Counted from the stretch's first letter, positions 34,291 to 44,733 are shown. The stretch: DNA of 64,000 bases from Norana najaformis (GCA_964023275.1 OZ029927.1:15835452-15899451), one strand, 5' to 3'. The notes: generated by a model from the sequence alone, not told the origin. Program-made: numbers and translations.

Positions 34291-35359
34291 CAAGACTAGG
34301 AAAACGAAGTTGTTAGCAGTTCACACCAATGGCTACCTCTAATGGTATGTTTCTAATTAGACTGCGCTACTTCAGTTGTTGCCTGCATGAGAACTGGTAT
34401 TCCATGCTGAGAAAGTTTCAAGTTTCAATGTTTTACTTGGGCCCTAGAATAACAGTCTAAATGGCTGCCTGGCTCGTTGATTGACTGGCTTGCTATTTAG
34501 TTTGCCGACTGATTTACTTGCTATTGGTTCGCGAAAAAGCAGGTGAACATCATGTACAGGTTAATGACACAAAGTGACAGGTATAGACAGACAGACCTGT
34601 GGCTGACAGGCTCAACGACACAGAAAAAGACGGACAGACAGACATACAAACAGACAGACAGACAGATAGCAGGCTCAACGACGCAGAAAAACACGAATTG
34701 ACAGACAGACCCATAAGCTGACGGTATCAACGACAGAAAGACGGTTACACAAAGGACTGAGACGAACCTTTAAAAAACAGATAAACTGAAAGACGGACAG
34801 AATGACTCTCGGCTTCAGTTTGTTTCTCAGAAGCGACATGGAAAGAAAACGTCGGCTTCTGTTCCTTTGTACCTGATTCGATTAATTATCCAACTCAGAA
34901 GGGTTGAGTGACAGCTCATCTTACTCAACAGAAGCCCCTTGGCCTTCAACGAATGCACCTACACATGTCCATTACTCATACATATAATCCATATATATAT
35001 ATGTATTATACGCATACTGTAGTAACTATATAATACGCAATGCACACACACGCACACGTACATACATATATATTATTTACTGGCTTACCGGTTGACTTGC
35101 TAAGCTAAGCTAGCTATTTACACAGACCATATATACCAGATACAATATATATGTCCATGTGCAGATCTTCATGTATCTATCATGTATTACTTCTAGCAGT
35201 ACACCTGTAGTTGACCACAATCCATAATCTTACATGCAATGCGCAGAGCCTACAAAGTAGTAGTAGTTGTTGTTGATGATGATGATGATAGTGGTGATGG
35301 TGATCGTCGTCAAAGTGGTGGTGTAGTGGTGGTTTACAGTGGTGGAGCAGTAGTGGGTC

Positions 35360-35860
35360 TGATTTCGGTTGCGTATTCACAGTGAGGGCGGCAGCGGCCA
35401 TCTTCCCGGTAAGTCTGATCCGGGCTAAGCCAGCTGTCAGCGGCCACGTCGTCTGAATGAGATGGATGGTCGACAATTGGACGCAGCGCTGATAGCTTCC
35501 GCAGAAAATGTGACGACGAATGCAAGCCATCCGTCTACGCATCAATATCATCACCAGTAGTCCTGCTCCAGTTTTCCATTTCCTTCCAGCCTCCTTCATC
35601 TCTTCTTCTTCCTGCGGCCCAGAAAGCGTTGCGTTTCCGGCCCTGCCAGCGGAAGTGGACGAAGCGGCGAGGTTTGGCAGAAAGACAAATACAGCGACAG
35701 CAGTTATTCAGCTTCTATGGCGGAGTAATCGCGCGAGATGAAACGACAAGCCGGGCACTTTATTGTTTCGCGGCGAATTACAACGGACCACAAAGCGAGA
35801 ACACTCAGGTAACACGAGACTACGAGACTGAATAGAGTCATGCAACCCGATATTCAACGA
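35360..35860. promoter_or_regulatory. CpG-rich block, unit D copy
   Basis: Counterpart of the block at 14.52-15.06 kb with the same ATGGCCGCTGCCGCC (minus) and ctatggcggagtaatcgcgcg (plus) motifs. Nucleotide identity is visibly higher here than in the AT-rich sequence on either side. That suggests constraint or a low indel rate. Confidence 0.35.
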
Positions 35861-36123
35861 AAAACAACGCCAACCTACAGGCCTACGCAGCCCGTGTTTG
35901 AATTGAAACTATGCCAAACCAATAGGGAACCATTGTACAACAAGGAATCCATCGTGCAATGGACAATGGATCCCAGTTCGTAGCCTTAAAGAGAGAATTC
36001 TACCCGATGACGTTTATTTACACGACATAACCCGCTTATAACGTATATACAACATCAATCACACATGGAACTTCAATCAAATGGAACAACTGCAATCAGC
36101 TGGAATTCAGCAACAATCAATTT

Positions 36124-36285
36124 AGGTGGGGGCACAGTAGCCGATTGGATATAGAGCGCTCGGGTTCGAACTTCCTCTGAGAAGTTTACTATGTAGGAAA
36201 ATTGAGCAAGTCCTTCCCTTACAATTGCTCAGCGTCATCGATTGATGCTCTGTCATTAGATAGTGGCGCTTAATAAATGTAGAAA
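36124..36285 (+). mobile_element. SINE family II, right copy in unit D
   Basis: GGGGGCACAGTAGCCGATTGG head and B box GGTTCGAACTT, followed by the same 3' end as the copy at 15.35 kb, then a (TAG)n/(TAC)n microsatellite. Confidence 0.6.
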
Positions 36286-36343
36286 TAGTAGTATTAGTAG
36301 TTGTGGTGGTGGTGATGGTAGTGGTAGTAGTAGCAGCAGCAGC

Positions 36344-36381
<38 letters not shown>

Positions 36382-36500
36382 GTCTGTTGCTACAGCTGCT
36401 GCTGCTGCTACTACAACTACTACTACTTATACTACCACTACTACTACTATTACTACTACCACTACTAATAATAATAATAATCGTCATCATCATCATCAAT
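36285..36500. repeat. (TAG)n/(ACT)n compound microsatellite
   Basis: tagtagtag (about 36340-36385), then gctgctgct, then actactacc runs. The two arms are near reverse complements and can pair, explaining the long low-complexity frames on both strands. Confidence 0.9.
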
Positions 36501-36740
36501 ATAATATAAAGCATAATGTGCATATGCAGCATGATTCACTTATGCAACATAATTAACATATGCACCATAAGTCACTATATGCAGTAAGTGAATGTAGTAG
36601 TAGTTGCCAATGTTTAGCGACATCTTATGGCATCAAAGGCCGTTGACGTCGATTGGAAAAAACTGTACGGTTCTGACTACAGAGATCTTTTTCATTAGTG
36701 AACTCGTTGCTTATATACAGCAGAAATGATTCACATAAAA

Positions 36741-37500
36741 CGGTGTCAAAAAACTGACAAGCGTCGCCCACGCGAAGAGTCTATTCAGCCGAAATCGCAG
36801 ATGCCTCAATGGGAACAACTCTCCTGACGAGTAGAAAGGATTGAAAACGTGTTGACTGTTGCACTTGTTGCATCGGAACGTCAACCGAATTCAGAGTTAA
36901 AAGGGTTTTCCCGTTGCTAATCGCTGAAACAAAGAAATTAACAGTTAATCACGTAAACGATACAGCAAAACGAGACAAATAATTAAGAGGTTGTAATCGT
37001 TGCATTTCTATGGCTACAGTTTGTTGTCTAAATGACTACAGATTGCACACTGGTAGACAATTAGGTCGAACTACTTTCTGTGCCTGCCTGCCTGTCTGTC
37101 TGCCTGTCTGTCTGCCTGTCTGTCTGTTTGAACGGCCGGCCGACCGAACGAATGACCGACTGTATGACTGATCTTTTTAAATCCGGAAATCAACAAAAGA
37201 ACTCGGAAGTATCCGATCGAAGGTGACGTCAGAGATCGGATGAGCAGTGCATTCTGGTCGGCCCGTGGATTCGTCTCGCCGCCAGAGGGCAGAGGAGGAG
37301 GAGGAGATGAGGCACGTGATCGATGTCTTTGTATCGTATAGCGATTGCTCTCGTGTATTCGCAAGCAATAACAGTTTGGATGTCATGTTATTGACTCTGG
37401 AATACCCGCAAGCAATTCAATCTGAAACGCGCCGAGACCTCATCATCGTCGTCGACGTCGTCGTCGTTAGTAATTAAAGCCTCTTCGCCACCGCGGGATA
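36741..37500. other. Spacer with (TGCC/TGTC)n tract
   Basis: A (tgcctgtctg)n tract at 37.08-37.13 kb. Otherwise no gene or element recognised. Confidence 0.5.
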
Positions 37501-37524
37501 GAAGTTGGATGGAGACAGAAAGCG

Positions 37525-38050
37525 AAAGGAAGGAAGGAAGGAAGGAAGAAATAAAGAAGGAAAGAATGAAGGAAAGAAGCAAAGAGAGAAAGATAGAAGC
37601 AAACAGAGGAAAGCAGGAGAAAGGAAGGAAAGAAAGAAAGAAAGAAAAGGAAGGAAGGAAGGAAAGAAGGAAAAGGAAGGAAGGAAGGATGGAAAGAAGG
37701 AAGGAAGGAAGGAGAGAAAGAAGGAAGAAAGGAAGGATGAAAAGAAGAAAAGAAAGAAAGAAAGAAAGAAGGAAAATATAAAAGAAGGAGAAAGGAAGGA
37801 AGGACGAAAAGAAAGAAAGAAGGAAAGAAGGAAAAGAAAGGAAGGAAGGAAGGAAGGAAAAGGAAGGATGGAAGGAAGGAAAGAAAGAAGGAAGGCAGGA
37901 AGGAAAGAAAGAAGGCAGGAAGGAAGGAAGGAGGAAGGAAGGAAGGAAGGAAGAAAGGAAGGAAGGAAGGTAGGTAAGAAGAAAGGAAGGAAGGAAGGAA
38001 GGAAAGAAGGAAGGAAGGAAAGAGGAATGAGAAGGAATGGAGGTAGAAAG
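37525..38050. repeat. (GGAA)n purine tract
   Basis: About 530 bp of nearly pure purine (ggaaggaaagaaagaagg...) on the plus strand. The ORFs of 183 and over 320 codons seen here on either strand are Lys/Arg/Glu or Ser/Phe/Leu low-complexity artefacts. Confidence 0.95.
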
Positions 38051-38449
38051 AGATAGGAAGGATGATGGGTGTGTTGAAGGAGGAATGAAAGAAAAATAAT
38101 GATATGGAAAAGCGGACGGAGAGATGAAAAACGGAGAAAGATAAAAACAGGGAGGCAATGAAGAAAAGAAGAAAGTAACGGAAATAGGAGAGGAAGGAGA
38201 AGAGAAGAAAGGAAGGTGAAAGGAGGGCCAGAAAATAAAAGGATGAAGCAAGGGAGGTTGGGAGAGAGAGGGATGGATAAAGACAGAATGCCAGATGTTC
38301 ACGTTCCCATTGGCTGTCCATATCAGAATCGGGGTCGAGTGAATGGGAAGCATCAGTGGGGAGAGTCATTGGGGAATGGCAGTGGGGAGTGCCAGTGCAG
38401 TGGGGAGTGTAAGTGGGGAGTGTCAGTGGGGAGAGTGGGCTAAGGAAAT

Positions 38450-38700
38450 GGACCAACAGATGTGATTAGGTCCGTCCACTTGGCAACATCGCTGTCCTGT
38501 ATCGTTGCAAGGGCCCGCAATACCATAAAAGTATGGAGTCTTGTGTATGATTCACCCCCAGTGAACAATGACCTACGCAACACACCCAGATCCCGATCAT
38601 CGTGGGAATTGACCGGTGAAATCATGAGCCCTGATAGGACTGTAAAGGCGGCAATCTGCTTGTTATTGATATATATTTTGATGCAGTTGATCTTAAGTGA
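38450..38700. other. Spacer, unassigned ORF
   Basis: A plus-strand frame of 109 codons begins at 38462 and runs into the degenerate repeat. It resembles nothing I know and lacks clear splice signals, so it is not called as a gene. Confidence 0.35.
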
Positions 38701-38719
38701 AACGTTTGCTCTATTAGAC

Positions 38720-38940
38720 CTGCTAAGTACTACAGTTGACCATTGTGATCCGCTAATCAATGCTATAGTTGAACAAATCGAACTGCTTTAACTGCTATAA
38801 TCGATCAAGTCGATCTCCTAAAAAGTGTACAGTTTAACAGATCGAACTGCTAACATGTGCTACATTTGATCAAGTTGCTCTGTTGATAAGTGCTACATTC
38901 ATGAAGTCGATTCATTAATTAGTGCTACAACTAGTCGGTA
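38720..38940. repeat. Degenerate tandem repeat, 35-50 bp units
   Basis: Units containing gtgctaca(t)ttgatcaagtcgat(c)tgct recur about five times with many substitutions (38743, 38795, 38827, 38870, 38900). Confidence 0.55.
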
Positions 38941-39164
38941 ACTGCAGAGTTGCACCGACTGCTTGAGAAGCTACGGCCATGTAAAGTAGCAGGTCGTTGA
39001 TTATGCCCTTCGATCAGCAGCAGCGCTCAACTCCGTCCCCACTCCTCGCCTAAGGTCTCTCAACACCCACCCTTGACCCCACACCCCACCTTACTTCGCT
39101 TCGTCCGAGGTTCGATTTTCACCAGGGGCGACAATTCCAACCCATCGATAATAATTCTGCTTCG

Positions 39165-39283
39165 TCTCTCTCTCTTCCCTCTCCCTCTCCCTCGCTCTCT
39201 CACTCTTTGTCTCTGTCTCTGTCTCTCTGTCTCTCTGTCTCTCTCTATCTCTATATCCCTCTCTCTCTCTCTCTCTCTCTGCA
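39165..39283. repeat. (TC)n-rich tract
   Basis: ctctctctctctcc and ctctgtctctgtctctctg arrays, alternating dinucleotide pyrimidine/purine composition. Confidence 0.9.
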
Positions 39284-39657
39284 ATCGCCCCACTGGCTGC
39301 TATTCCCAGATACCCCACAACCTAGAATGGGACGCTTTCTACGCTATGCAATTTTATAACAGCACCGTCAAATAGAAAACACGTTCAAGAGAATATATAT
39401 ATATATATATATACATATAGACTGACAGACAGTGAGGCAGGCAGATAGCCAGGCAGGCAGACCTAAGATAACATGTCCAAAAGGATTTATCTGCTTGGTA
39501 TATACATGCTCTCCGATGCATCATGTATGTCTCATGTGCACAATCGCATATATATATGTATATATGTAAATATATATGTATGTATATAAATAGATAGATT
39601 CTCTCGTCAACAATGATTGTGTCGGTGATTTGGTGACTAATTACTGTGCGCCTGTGC

Positions 39658-39722
39658 GCAGCAGCAGCAGCAGAAGAAGCAGCAGCAGCAGAAGAAGCAG
39701 CAGCAGCAGAAGCAGCAGCTGT
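39658..39722. repeat. (CAG)n/(AAG)n microsatellite
   Basis: gcagcagcagcagaagaagcagcagcagcagaag, a compound trinucleotide array. Confidence 0.9.
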
Positions 39723-39994
39723 TTTCCAGGCGAAGAAATTAAGATGATCGCTTCGTCCATTGAACAGCGCTGAACTTCAGTCTCTCCCAATTAACCGCGA
39801 CCGACAAAGCGAGACGCCGGCAAGAACGCACGGATCCGATGTCCTATGTACACACGCATCATCCTGGTCATGATGCTCCAGTTGCCAGGGCGATTGTTCC
39901 GCAATCATCTGCAATCGATCTGCAAGTGGTTGCACTTCCGTACCACCTGTTGCTTCGTGTTTCTCCGACAGTCGTATTTTACCACTCTACCACG

Positions 39995-40167
39995 CAGTGG
40001 CGGCTCCAGGATTGCTTGCGTGGGGGGCAAGAGCACTACCAGAGGGGCGTCACGTTCTGGTAGTCCACCATGCACGGGTCTGGTCTGAGGGGGGCCGGTA
40101 TATAACCAAGAGGGGTGGGGAAGGGCGAACCGCCCCTCCCCACGCCTATAGCTAATATCCGCCACCG
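39995..40167 (+). mobile_element. hAT-type MITE, copy 2
   Basis: 173 bp bounded by imperfect terminal inverted repeats CAGTGGCGG and CCGCCACCG (8 of 9 paired) and flanked by the perfect 8-bp direct repeat CTACCACG (39987-39994 and 40168-40175). Both are hallmarks of hAT transposons. It carries no coding sequence, so it would depend on a transposase supplied elsewhere. It is better preserved than the copy at 17.58 kb. Confidence 0.85.
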
Positions 40168-40342
40168 CTACCACGCGTGGTTTAAGTAGATACCACTTGA
40201 CGAGTGTGATTCATGGCGATATAAAAGTTATTAGATTAGATTATACTGGATCAGAATAGATTAGATGCCACCTACCACGTGCGTTTCCAGGAAATGCCAC
40301 TGCACCGTATGTGATTTTTGATTTAGGAAATGCCGCCTTATC

Positions 40343-40627
40343 CTTCCCATTTCTTGCCTTCACATTTCTTGCCTTCCCATTTCTTGCCTTCCCATTTCTT
40401 GCCTTCCCATTTCTTGCCTTCCCATTTCTTGCCTTCCCATTTCTTGCCTTCCCATTTCTTGCCTTCCCATTTCTTGCCTTCCCATTTCTTGCCTTCCCAT
40501 TTCTTGCCTTCCCATTTCTTGCCTTCCCATTTCTTGCCTTCCCATTTCTTGCCTTCCCATTTCTTGCCTTCCCATTTCTTGCCTTCCCATTTCTTGCCTT
40601 CCCATTTCTTGCCTTCCCATTTCTCTC
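40343..40627. repeat. 15-bp minisatellite, 19 copies
   Basis: Nineteen head-to-tail copies of cttcccatttcttgc with only one visible substitution (cttcacatt in the second unit). The unit length is a multiple of three and lacks stops in most frames, so four long frames stay open (FLAFP or RQEMG peptides). These are artefacts. The near-perfect identity implies very recent expansion. Confidence 0.97.
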
Positions 40628-40974
40628 AGATTGAACACAACCCACCCTAACAGCTCCTTTCCCCTTCTCTCTCTGGTCTTGTGGCCACTGGACTTGGTTC
40701 TTGACATGACATCTTTGGATAGCAACCCCACTGACTTGACGCAGCGCTCGTGAATATGCTTTTAAGTAGCGCTTTAGAAATTTTGAGTTTACAATTACGA
40801 TTGCTTTACCTGTGTTTTCAGGAGGATGTTACTATCCCGCAGGATTCAAGAGTCATGTTAAGTAAGTAAAGTAAAGTATCCCATATCCAACAAGTGAGAA
40901 GTAGGGGAGGCGCTCATTTTCTTTTCTTTAGGGCCACTTTTAGTATATATTATTCAAGGAGTTACTATGCCTCG

Positions 40975-41110
40975 TCGTGTTAGTAAACGGATGTAAACCG
41001 ATGTGCGATTAGCTATTGGTTAATAAAGAATATACTTAAGCTTACTTAATTACTTACTTACTTATTTACTTACTTGCTTGCTTGCTTACTTACTTACTTA
41101 CATGTTAAAT
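40975..41110 (+). mobile_element. Retroelement tail with (TTAC)n end, plus-strand copy
   Basis: gtaaaccgatgtgcgattagctattggttaataaagaatatac is followed by (cttacttacttg)n to about 41103. It matches the inverted copy at 1640-1705. Ending in AATAAA plus a simple-repeat tail is typical of SINEs or LINEs that use short-repeat tails. Confidence 0.6.
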
Positions 41111-41588
41111 TTATCCACGAATCACCGGCAGGTGATTCGTTGTTGCACCATGGCGTTGGTTCAGGAGCAGAGAAGTTGTTCTTAGAGAGGTACATGCAGC
41201 AGTGTCTTGGTTCAATTCCAGTACACGTGACTGTCCGAAACTTATCAGTGCTACACAAAGGCTGCGCCAGGTGTACACCAGTCTATTTACCGGCGCTTAG
41301 TCAAATCATGTCTGCAAGAGCGAGGTTTTGGTTTTTCCGGTGCCAAGTCGGATTCGTGAAGTCAAACCGGGGGCGACATCTTGTGGCTACGGGGCTAAGG
41401 GTCTCCCAATTCTTGTAGTTGATAGTGACGCTATTTTACACAATTCTCCCTGTGCAATAGTACATAGGTGATATGGTCAATTCCTGCTCTTCGACCCCTC
41501 CGAACCGGCCCTGGACGAGCCCCAAGGTAGTGGACACGAAGACGGTCAATCGCAGGACTTGCAGTTTACTTCCCAACTCACGCCGATA
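41110..41588. other. Spacer, nothing recognised
   Basis: A plus-strand frame of 114 codons overlaps the TTAC repeat and continues to 41418. It has no recognisable domain. Confidence 0.4.
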
Positions 41589-41589
41589 T

Positions 41590-41735
41590 TAAACCCTACT
41601 GATTGTTGACAGAGGCACGTGTACGCAAACAACTTGCCCAGGCTTCATTGCACGGAGTTCGCTCAGCAGGCTCGAACCTGCAACCGTTAAGCACGGACCA
41701 AGCGCGCTACCGAAAGACCACCGCGTCGCACATTT
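41590..41735 (-). mobile_element. tRNA-derived SINE, family IV
   Basis: On the minus strand the head reads GCGGTGGTCTTTCGGTAGCG with A box TAGCGCGCTTGG and B box GGTTCGAGCCTGC. The pol III boxes are good, but acceptor-stem pairing is poor, so a SINE is more likely than a tRNA gene. The body runs leftward into gcccaggcttcattgcacgg-type text read in reverse. Confidence 0.5.
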
Positions 41736-41834
41736 CACATAGCATCCTCCCAAAAGAAGCAAGAATTTGGGTAGATCAGTTTCCTCATTCTACCTAGATG
41801 CAGACGACCTTTGCGAATCCAGGAGGAAACCCCG

Positions 41835-41836
<2 letters not shown>

Positions 41837-41883
<47 letters not shown>

Positions 41884-41890
41884 GTGGTGC
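41837..41890. repeat. (CTG)n microsatellite
   Basis: About 15 uninterrupted ctg triplets ending in gtggtggtg. Confidence 0.95.
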
Positions 41891-42037
41891 TTCCGACGGC
41901 ACACCATAAAACCTGCGCTTCCAGCATCGTTTTTATGGAACTCCAAATGTCAAATAATGCATGCGTCTGGTCAATATATACGTATATATTTATGCATACA
42001 CATGTACCCGCAGTGGAAATATAAATATGCACGGTAT

Positions 42038-42340
42038 ACATGATCCATATATATATGTGTATATATATGTATATATATAAGTATGGATCATGTCAGTATA
42101 AGTATATATTTATATAAGTATGTACCTAAGCTAGAAATATAATTATATTGTACACAAGACCCACATGTATATATATATATATGGATATATAAACATGATA
42201 TTTATGCTATAGATATTTTCATATCACGTGCATATACTTCTGTAAACATACATACATACATACATATATATATACTACGTGCATATACATCTATATATAT
42301 AGTAAAACATTATATTTATTTATATACGATATGCATATAC
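42038..42340. repeat. (TA)-rich microsatellite region
   Basis: Repeated tatatatatgtatatatata and acatacatacat tracts over 300 bp. No gene seen. Confidence 0.85.
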
Positions 42341-42639
42341 ATCTTGAATATAATTATATATACGCCAATGATATACAGGAACTGTGTGCATATGAGTGCA
42401 TATGTATATATGGCCAGCATAATCGTTCATTTCCATCAAGAGCGTCTCCCAACAGGGATGATGGGACTCAACGAGATAGAAAACCATATCGCAGAATATC
42501 AAATAAAATGAATAATGGCCTGACGGATGGACAGATGGACGGATGGAAGGAGCGATCAAGAGGAGAAATGGAAAGAACAGACGTAGGGGTTATTGGTGTA
42601 TTCACCGCCAGACAGACGGAAAGAAGCAGAGCAGACAGG

Positions 42640-42960
42640 AAGACGTACATGCATACATCCATACACACATACATATATCCATCCGTCCGTCCATATCATC
42701 CATCCATCCATCCATCCATCAATCCATACATACATTCATACATAAATACGTGCATACGGGCATACGTGCATACATACATGCATACATTACATAGTGATTT
42801 ATAGGCAGGCAGGCAGACATACATACATATATCCATACACACATACATATATCCATCCGTCCATATCATCCAGCCATTCATCTATCCGTCCGTCCATCCA
42901 TTCATCCATACGTGCATACATACATGCATACGTTATATAGCGATTTATAGGCAGGCAAAC
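42640..42960. repeat. (ATAC/ATCC)n region with internal duplication
   Basis: A stretch from catacatccatacacacatacatatatccatccgtcc (about 42650) through gatttataggcaggcagg recurs immediately at 42815-42955, a tandem duplication of about 150-165 bp built from tetranucleotides. Confidence 0.8.
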
Positions 42961-43425
42961 AGATAGATCTACAGTCAGATAAATAGACAGACAAACCCAC
43001 AGACAGAGAGACAGAGAGCCAGACAGATAGAAAGAGGGAGGCAAAAGGGAAGCAGAACGCGAAGACAGGAAGGAAATGAGAAAAGGAGAGGGTTAATGGG
43101 AAAGACGAAGATGGATAAAAAAGTAAGTTAAGCAAAAAAAGCAAAATACAGTTATATGGAGTGAGGCTCATGACACAGAATCTCATTTAATCCAATTCTA
43201 ATCAAACATAATCAAAGAGGTTGAAACAGAGCGAAGAGCAGAAGCAGAATCACGGAGGAATATAGAGAGGTACACGAGACAAATGCAGCCATATCTGAAG
43301 AGAAAGCCAACGAAATAGACAGATACATAAAGGCGACGAGGAATGAAAAAAGTAGTAGAAATCTTTAAAATTTACAAAGACACTCAGAGGAATCGAGAGG
43401 AACGGAAGGGTTAAATAACCGTAAT
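42961..43425. other. Spacer, nothing recognised
   Basis: A short (ACAG)n tract at 42.98-43.03 kb and AG-rich sequence. No gene or element recognised. Confidence 0.5.
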
Positions 43426-43600
43426 TGTAAACTCGAGACTTCTACAGCACCCAATGGAAGCTAAGTCGCGGGGACCAGCTTATTCGCAGGCGCTCAGTCA
43501 AAACAAAATCGATAGGCAAAAGGATTCGGTTCCAGGTCAAGATCCAGGAGTCAGGCAGGCAGACAGTCAGACGGCTATGGTGGATAGTGTTTGAATCTTA
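43425..43600 (-). mobile_element. LINE 3' end fragment
   Basis: Reverse orientation of the LINE 3' region: gtaattgtaaactcgagacttctacagc, tatcgattttgttttgactg read in reverse, and ggattcggttccaggtcaagatcc. Same family as 12.39, 21.88 and 33.24 kb. A neighbouring sequence (43.63-43.71 kb, gttccctgcacgaagaaacgcgg) recurs at 48.45-48.53 kb. Confidence 0.65.
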
Positions 43601-43745
43601 ACCGGAAAGTGAGATAAAAGGAAGAGGAAGAATAATTAACGAGGTTAAAGGGGTCAAAACGTTCCCTGCACGAAGAAACGCGGTTTCCTTTAAGAACATT
43701 CTTTCGTTTAAGACTTACTTACTATTCGGGGTTTCTACTATCAAG

Positions 43746-44108
43746 CGGTGGGCGATAGTCTAGTGGTTCGTGTGCTGTACCGTCAGTCAAAAGATCGGGG
43801 GTTCAGACCCCACCAGGGAAGACATATGCTTCGAGATTCCGGCTCCAGAAGCTATAATGAGTACACTGACCGTACACCGTCGGTGGGGAGACCAAGTGGC
43901 GAGAGCGGGCTTGTCACCCACCCTTACATGGGGTGAGGGATCTCGCCCGATTAATTCATTGAAAAATGAGCAGGGTCGAGGCCACACGGTCGCTACAGAA
44001 AAACGTGTGCATTTACATTTACATGCCGAGGCTAAGAAATATGAAGTCGCTAACACTTCATACTTCTGGCTGCTCTTTGGGCTGACTTTAAAGATTGCCA
44101 AAGAATAA
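43746..44108 (+). mobile_element. SINE family I, longest copy
   Basis: The best example of the family. The head is GGGCGATAGTCTAGTGGTT with B box GGTTCAGACCCC, then a body with gagtacactgaccgtacacc and a 3' part ending in attgccaaagaataaaacag. At about 360 bp it shows the SINE may have a longer 3' region than the copies inside the K2P units. The open frame across it (112 codons, plus strand) is incidental. Confidence 0.65.
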
Positions 44109-44109
44109 A

Positions 44110-44426
44110 ACAGCATCACTCGCCTTCAGCATCCCACGATGGTCTTAGATCCTGTTGCAAGGATAGGAAGCGACTCCGATATTCCGCCATCCAGTTGATG
44201 CTTCCCCACATTTGATATTCTGGACTAAAACAACTCATCAAGCGAACGATAAACATACTGGATTTTACAATAAACAGTTAACAATTCTACAGGCATAGTA
44301 GTCTGCAACATTTCTATTAAATCCCACTGACATAGCCTACGTATGCATACCTACGCATAGGTATACGCGTGCTCCAAAAATTATAAACATAGGTCTAAAC
44401 ATACATAGTTATGCCTTAGCTTTTCT
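44110..44426. other. Spacer, possible LINE 3' UTR
   Basis: Lies downstream (minus strand) of the LINE ORF end, so it may be that element's 3' UTR. No tail identified. Confidence 0.35.
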
Positions 44427-44733
44427 TCAACCGTCCTCGAGGCGAGGATTGGCTGCACCACAGACAATTTTGTGCCATCTGCTTCTGTATCTCGTCCCCT
44501 GTAATAACTGGTCAAACGATAATTCAGTCCATGACTTGATGTGGTCTATCCATGTCATCTTGGGTCTTCCCCGAACTCGGGATCCAGGAATTGTGCCTTG
44601 GTTGATCACTTTCTCTAAGCAGTCTCTACCCTTTCGTAGCCCGAAGTATGAAAGCTTCCTCTGTTTGATTAATCCGAGCAGACACCTCTCTATTCCTGAA
44701 GTCTCTAAGACCCACTCGTTTGTAACATACTAA
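44427..44733 (-). mobile_element. LINE reverse-transcriptase C-terminus
   Basis: The minus frame ends ...GLIKQRKLSYFGLRKGRD, then VINQGTIPGSRVRGRPKMTW, IDHIKSWTELSFDQLLQGTR, WHKIVCGAANPRLEDG and TGA. The K-R-x-L-x-Y-x-G ... G-x-R-x-R-G-R-P-x-x-x-W-x-D block is the usual end of non-LTR retrotransposon ORF2 (several LINE clades). Frame open from 44733. Only the last 100 codons remain, so it is 5' truncated. Confidence 0.8.

Larger units (their letters stand above)
30710..35355. other. 5' flank of K2P copy D
   Basis: Collinear with the 5' flank of copy B. It holds SINE family II pieces, a (CA)n/(TA)n tract at 31.74-31.79 kb, the LINE 3' end, a SINE family I copy and a (GACA)n tract at 34.58-34.70 kb. 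No gene recognised. Confidence 0.5.
26065..36740. repeat. Segmental duplication unit D
   Basis: The longest copy of the K2P-bearing unit. Its first 0.9 kb matches unit A (1-960), the K2P portion matches A and B, and 31.3-36.7 kb matches unit B at 10.6-16.37 kb, including the CpG-rich block (35.36-35.85 kb). At 36600-36700 there is about 100 bp that B lacks, after which a short match (cagcagaaatgatt) returns. This copy best defines the ancestral unit, at least 10.5 kb long. Confidence 0.8.

Noticed and set aside
37388..38456. ORFs of 321 and 329 codons on the minus strand (Ser/Phe/Leu/Pro-rich)
   Set aside because: Pure translation of the GGAA tract. Several frames are open at once.
40241..40731. 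Peptide repeats NGKAR and RQEMG across the 15-bp array
   Set aside because: Several frames on both strands are open only because the unit is 15 bp and stop-free.
43746..43815. Possible tRNA gene
   Set aside because: A and B boxes are present, but stems do not pair well and the sequence continues into a repeated SINE body.
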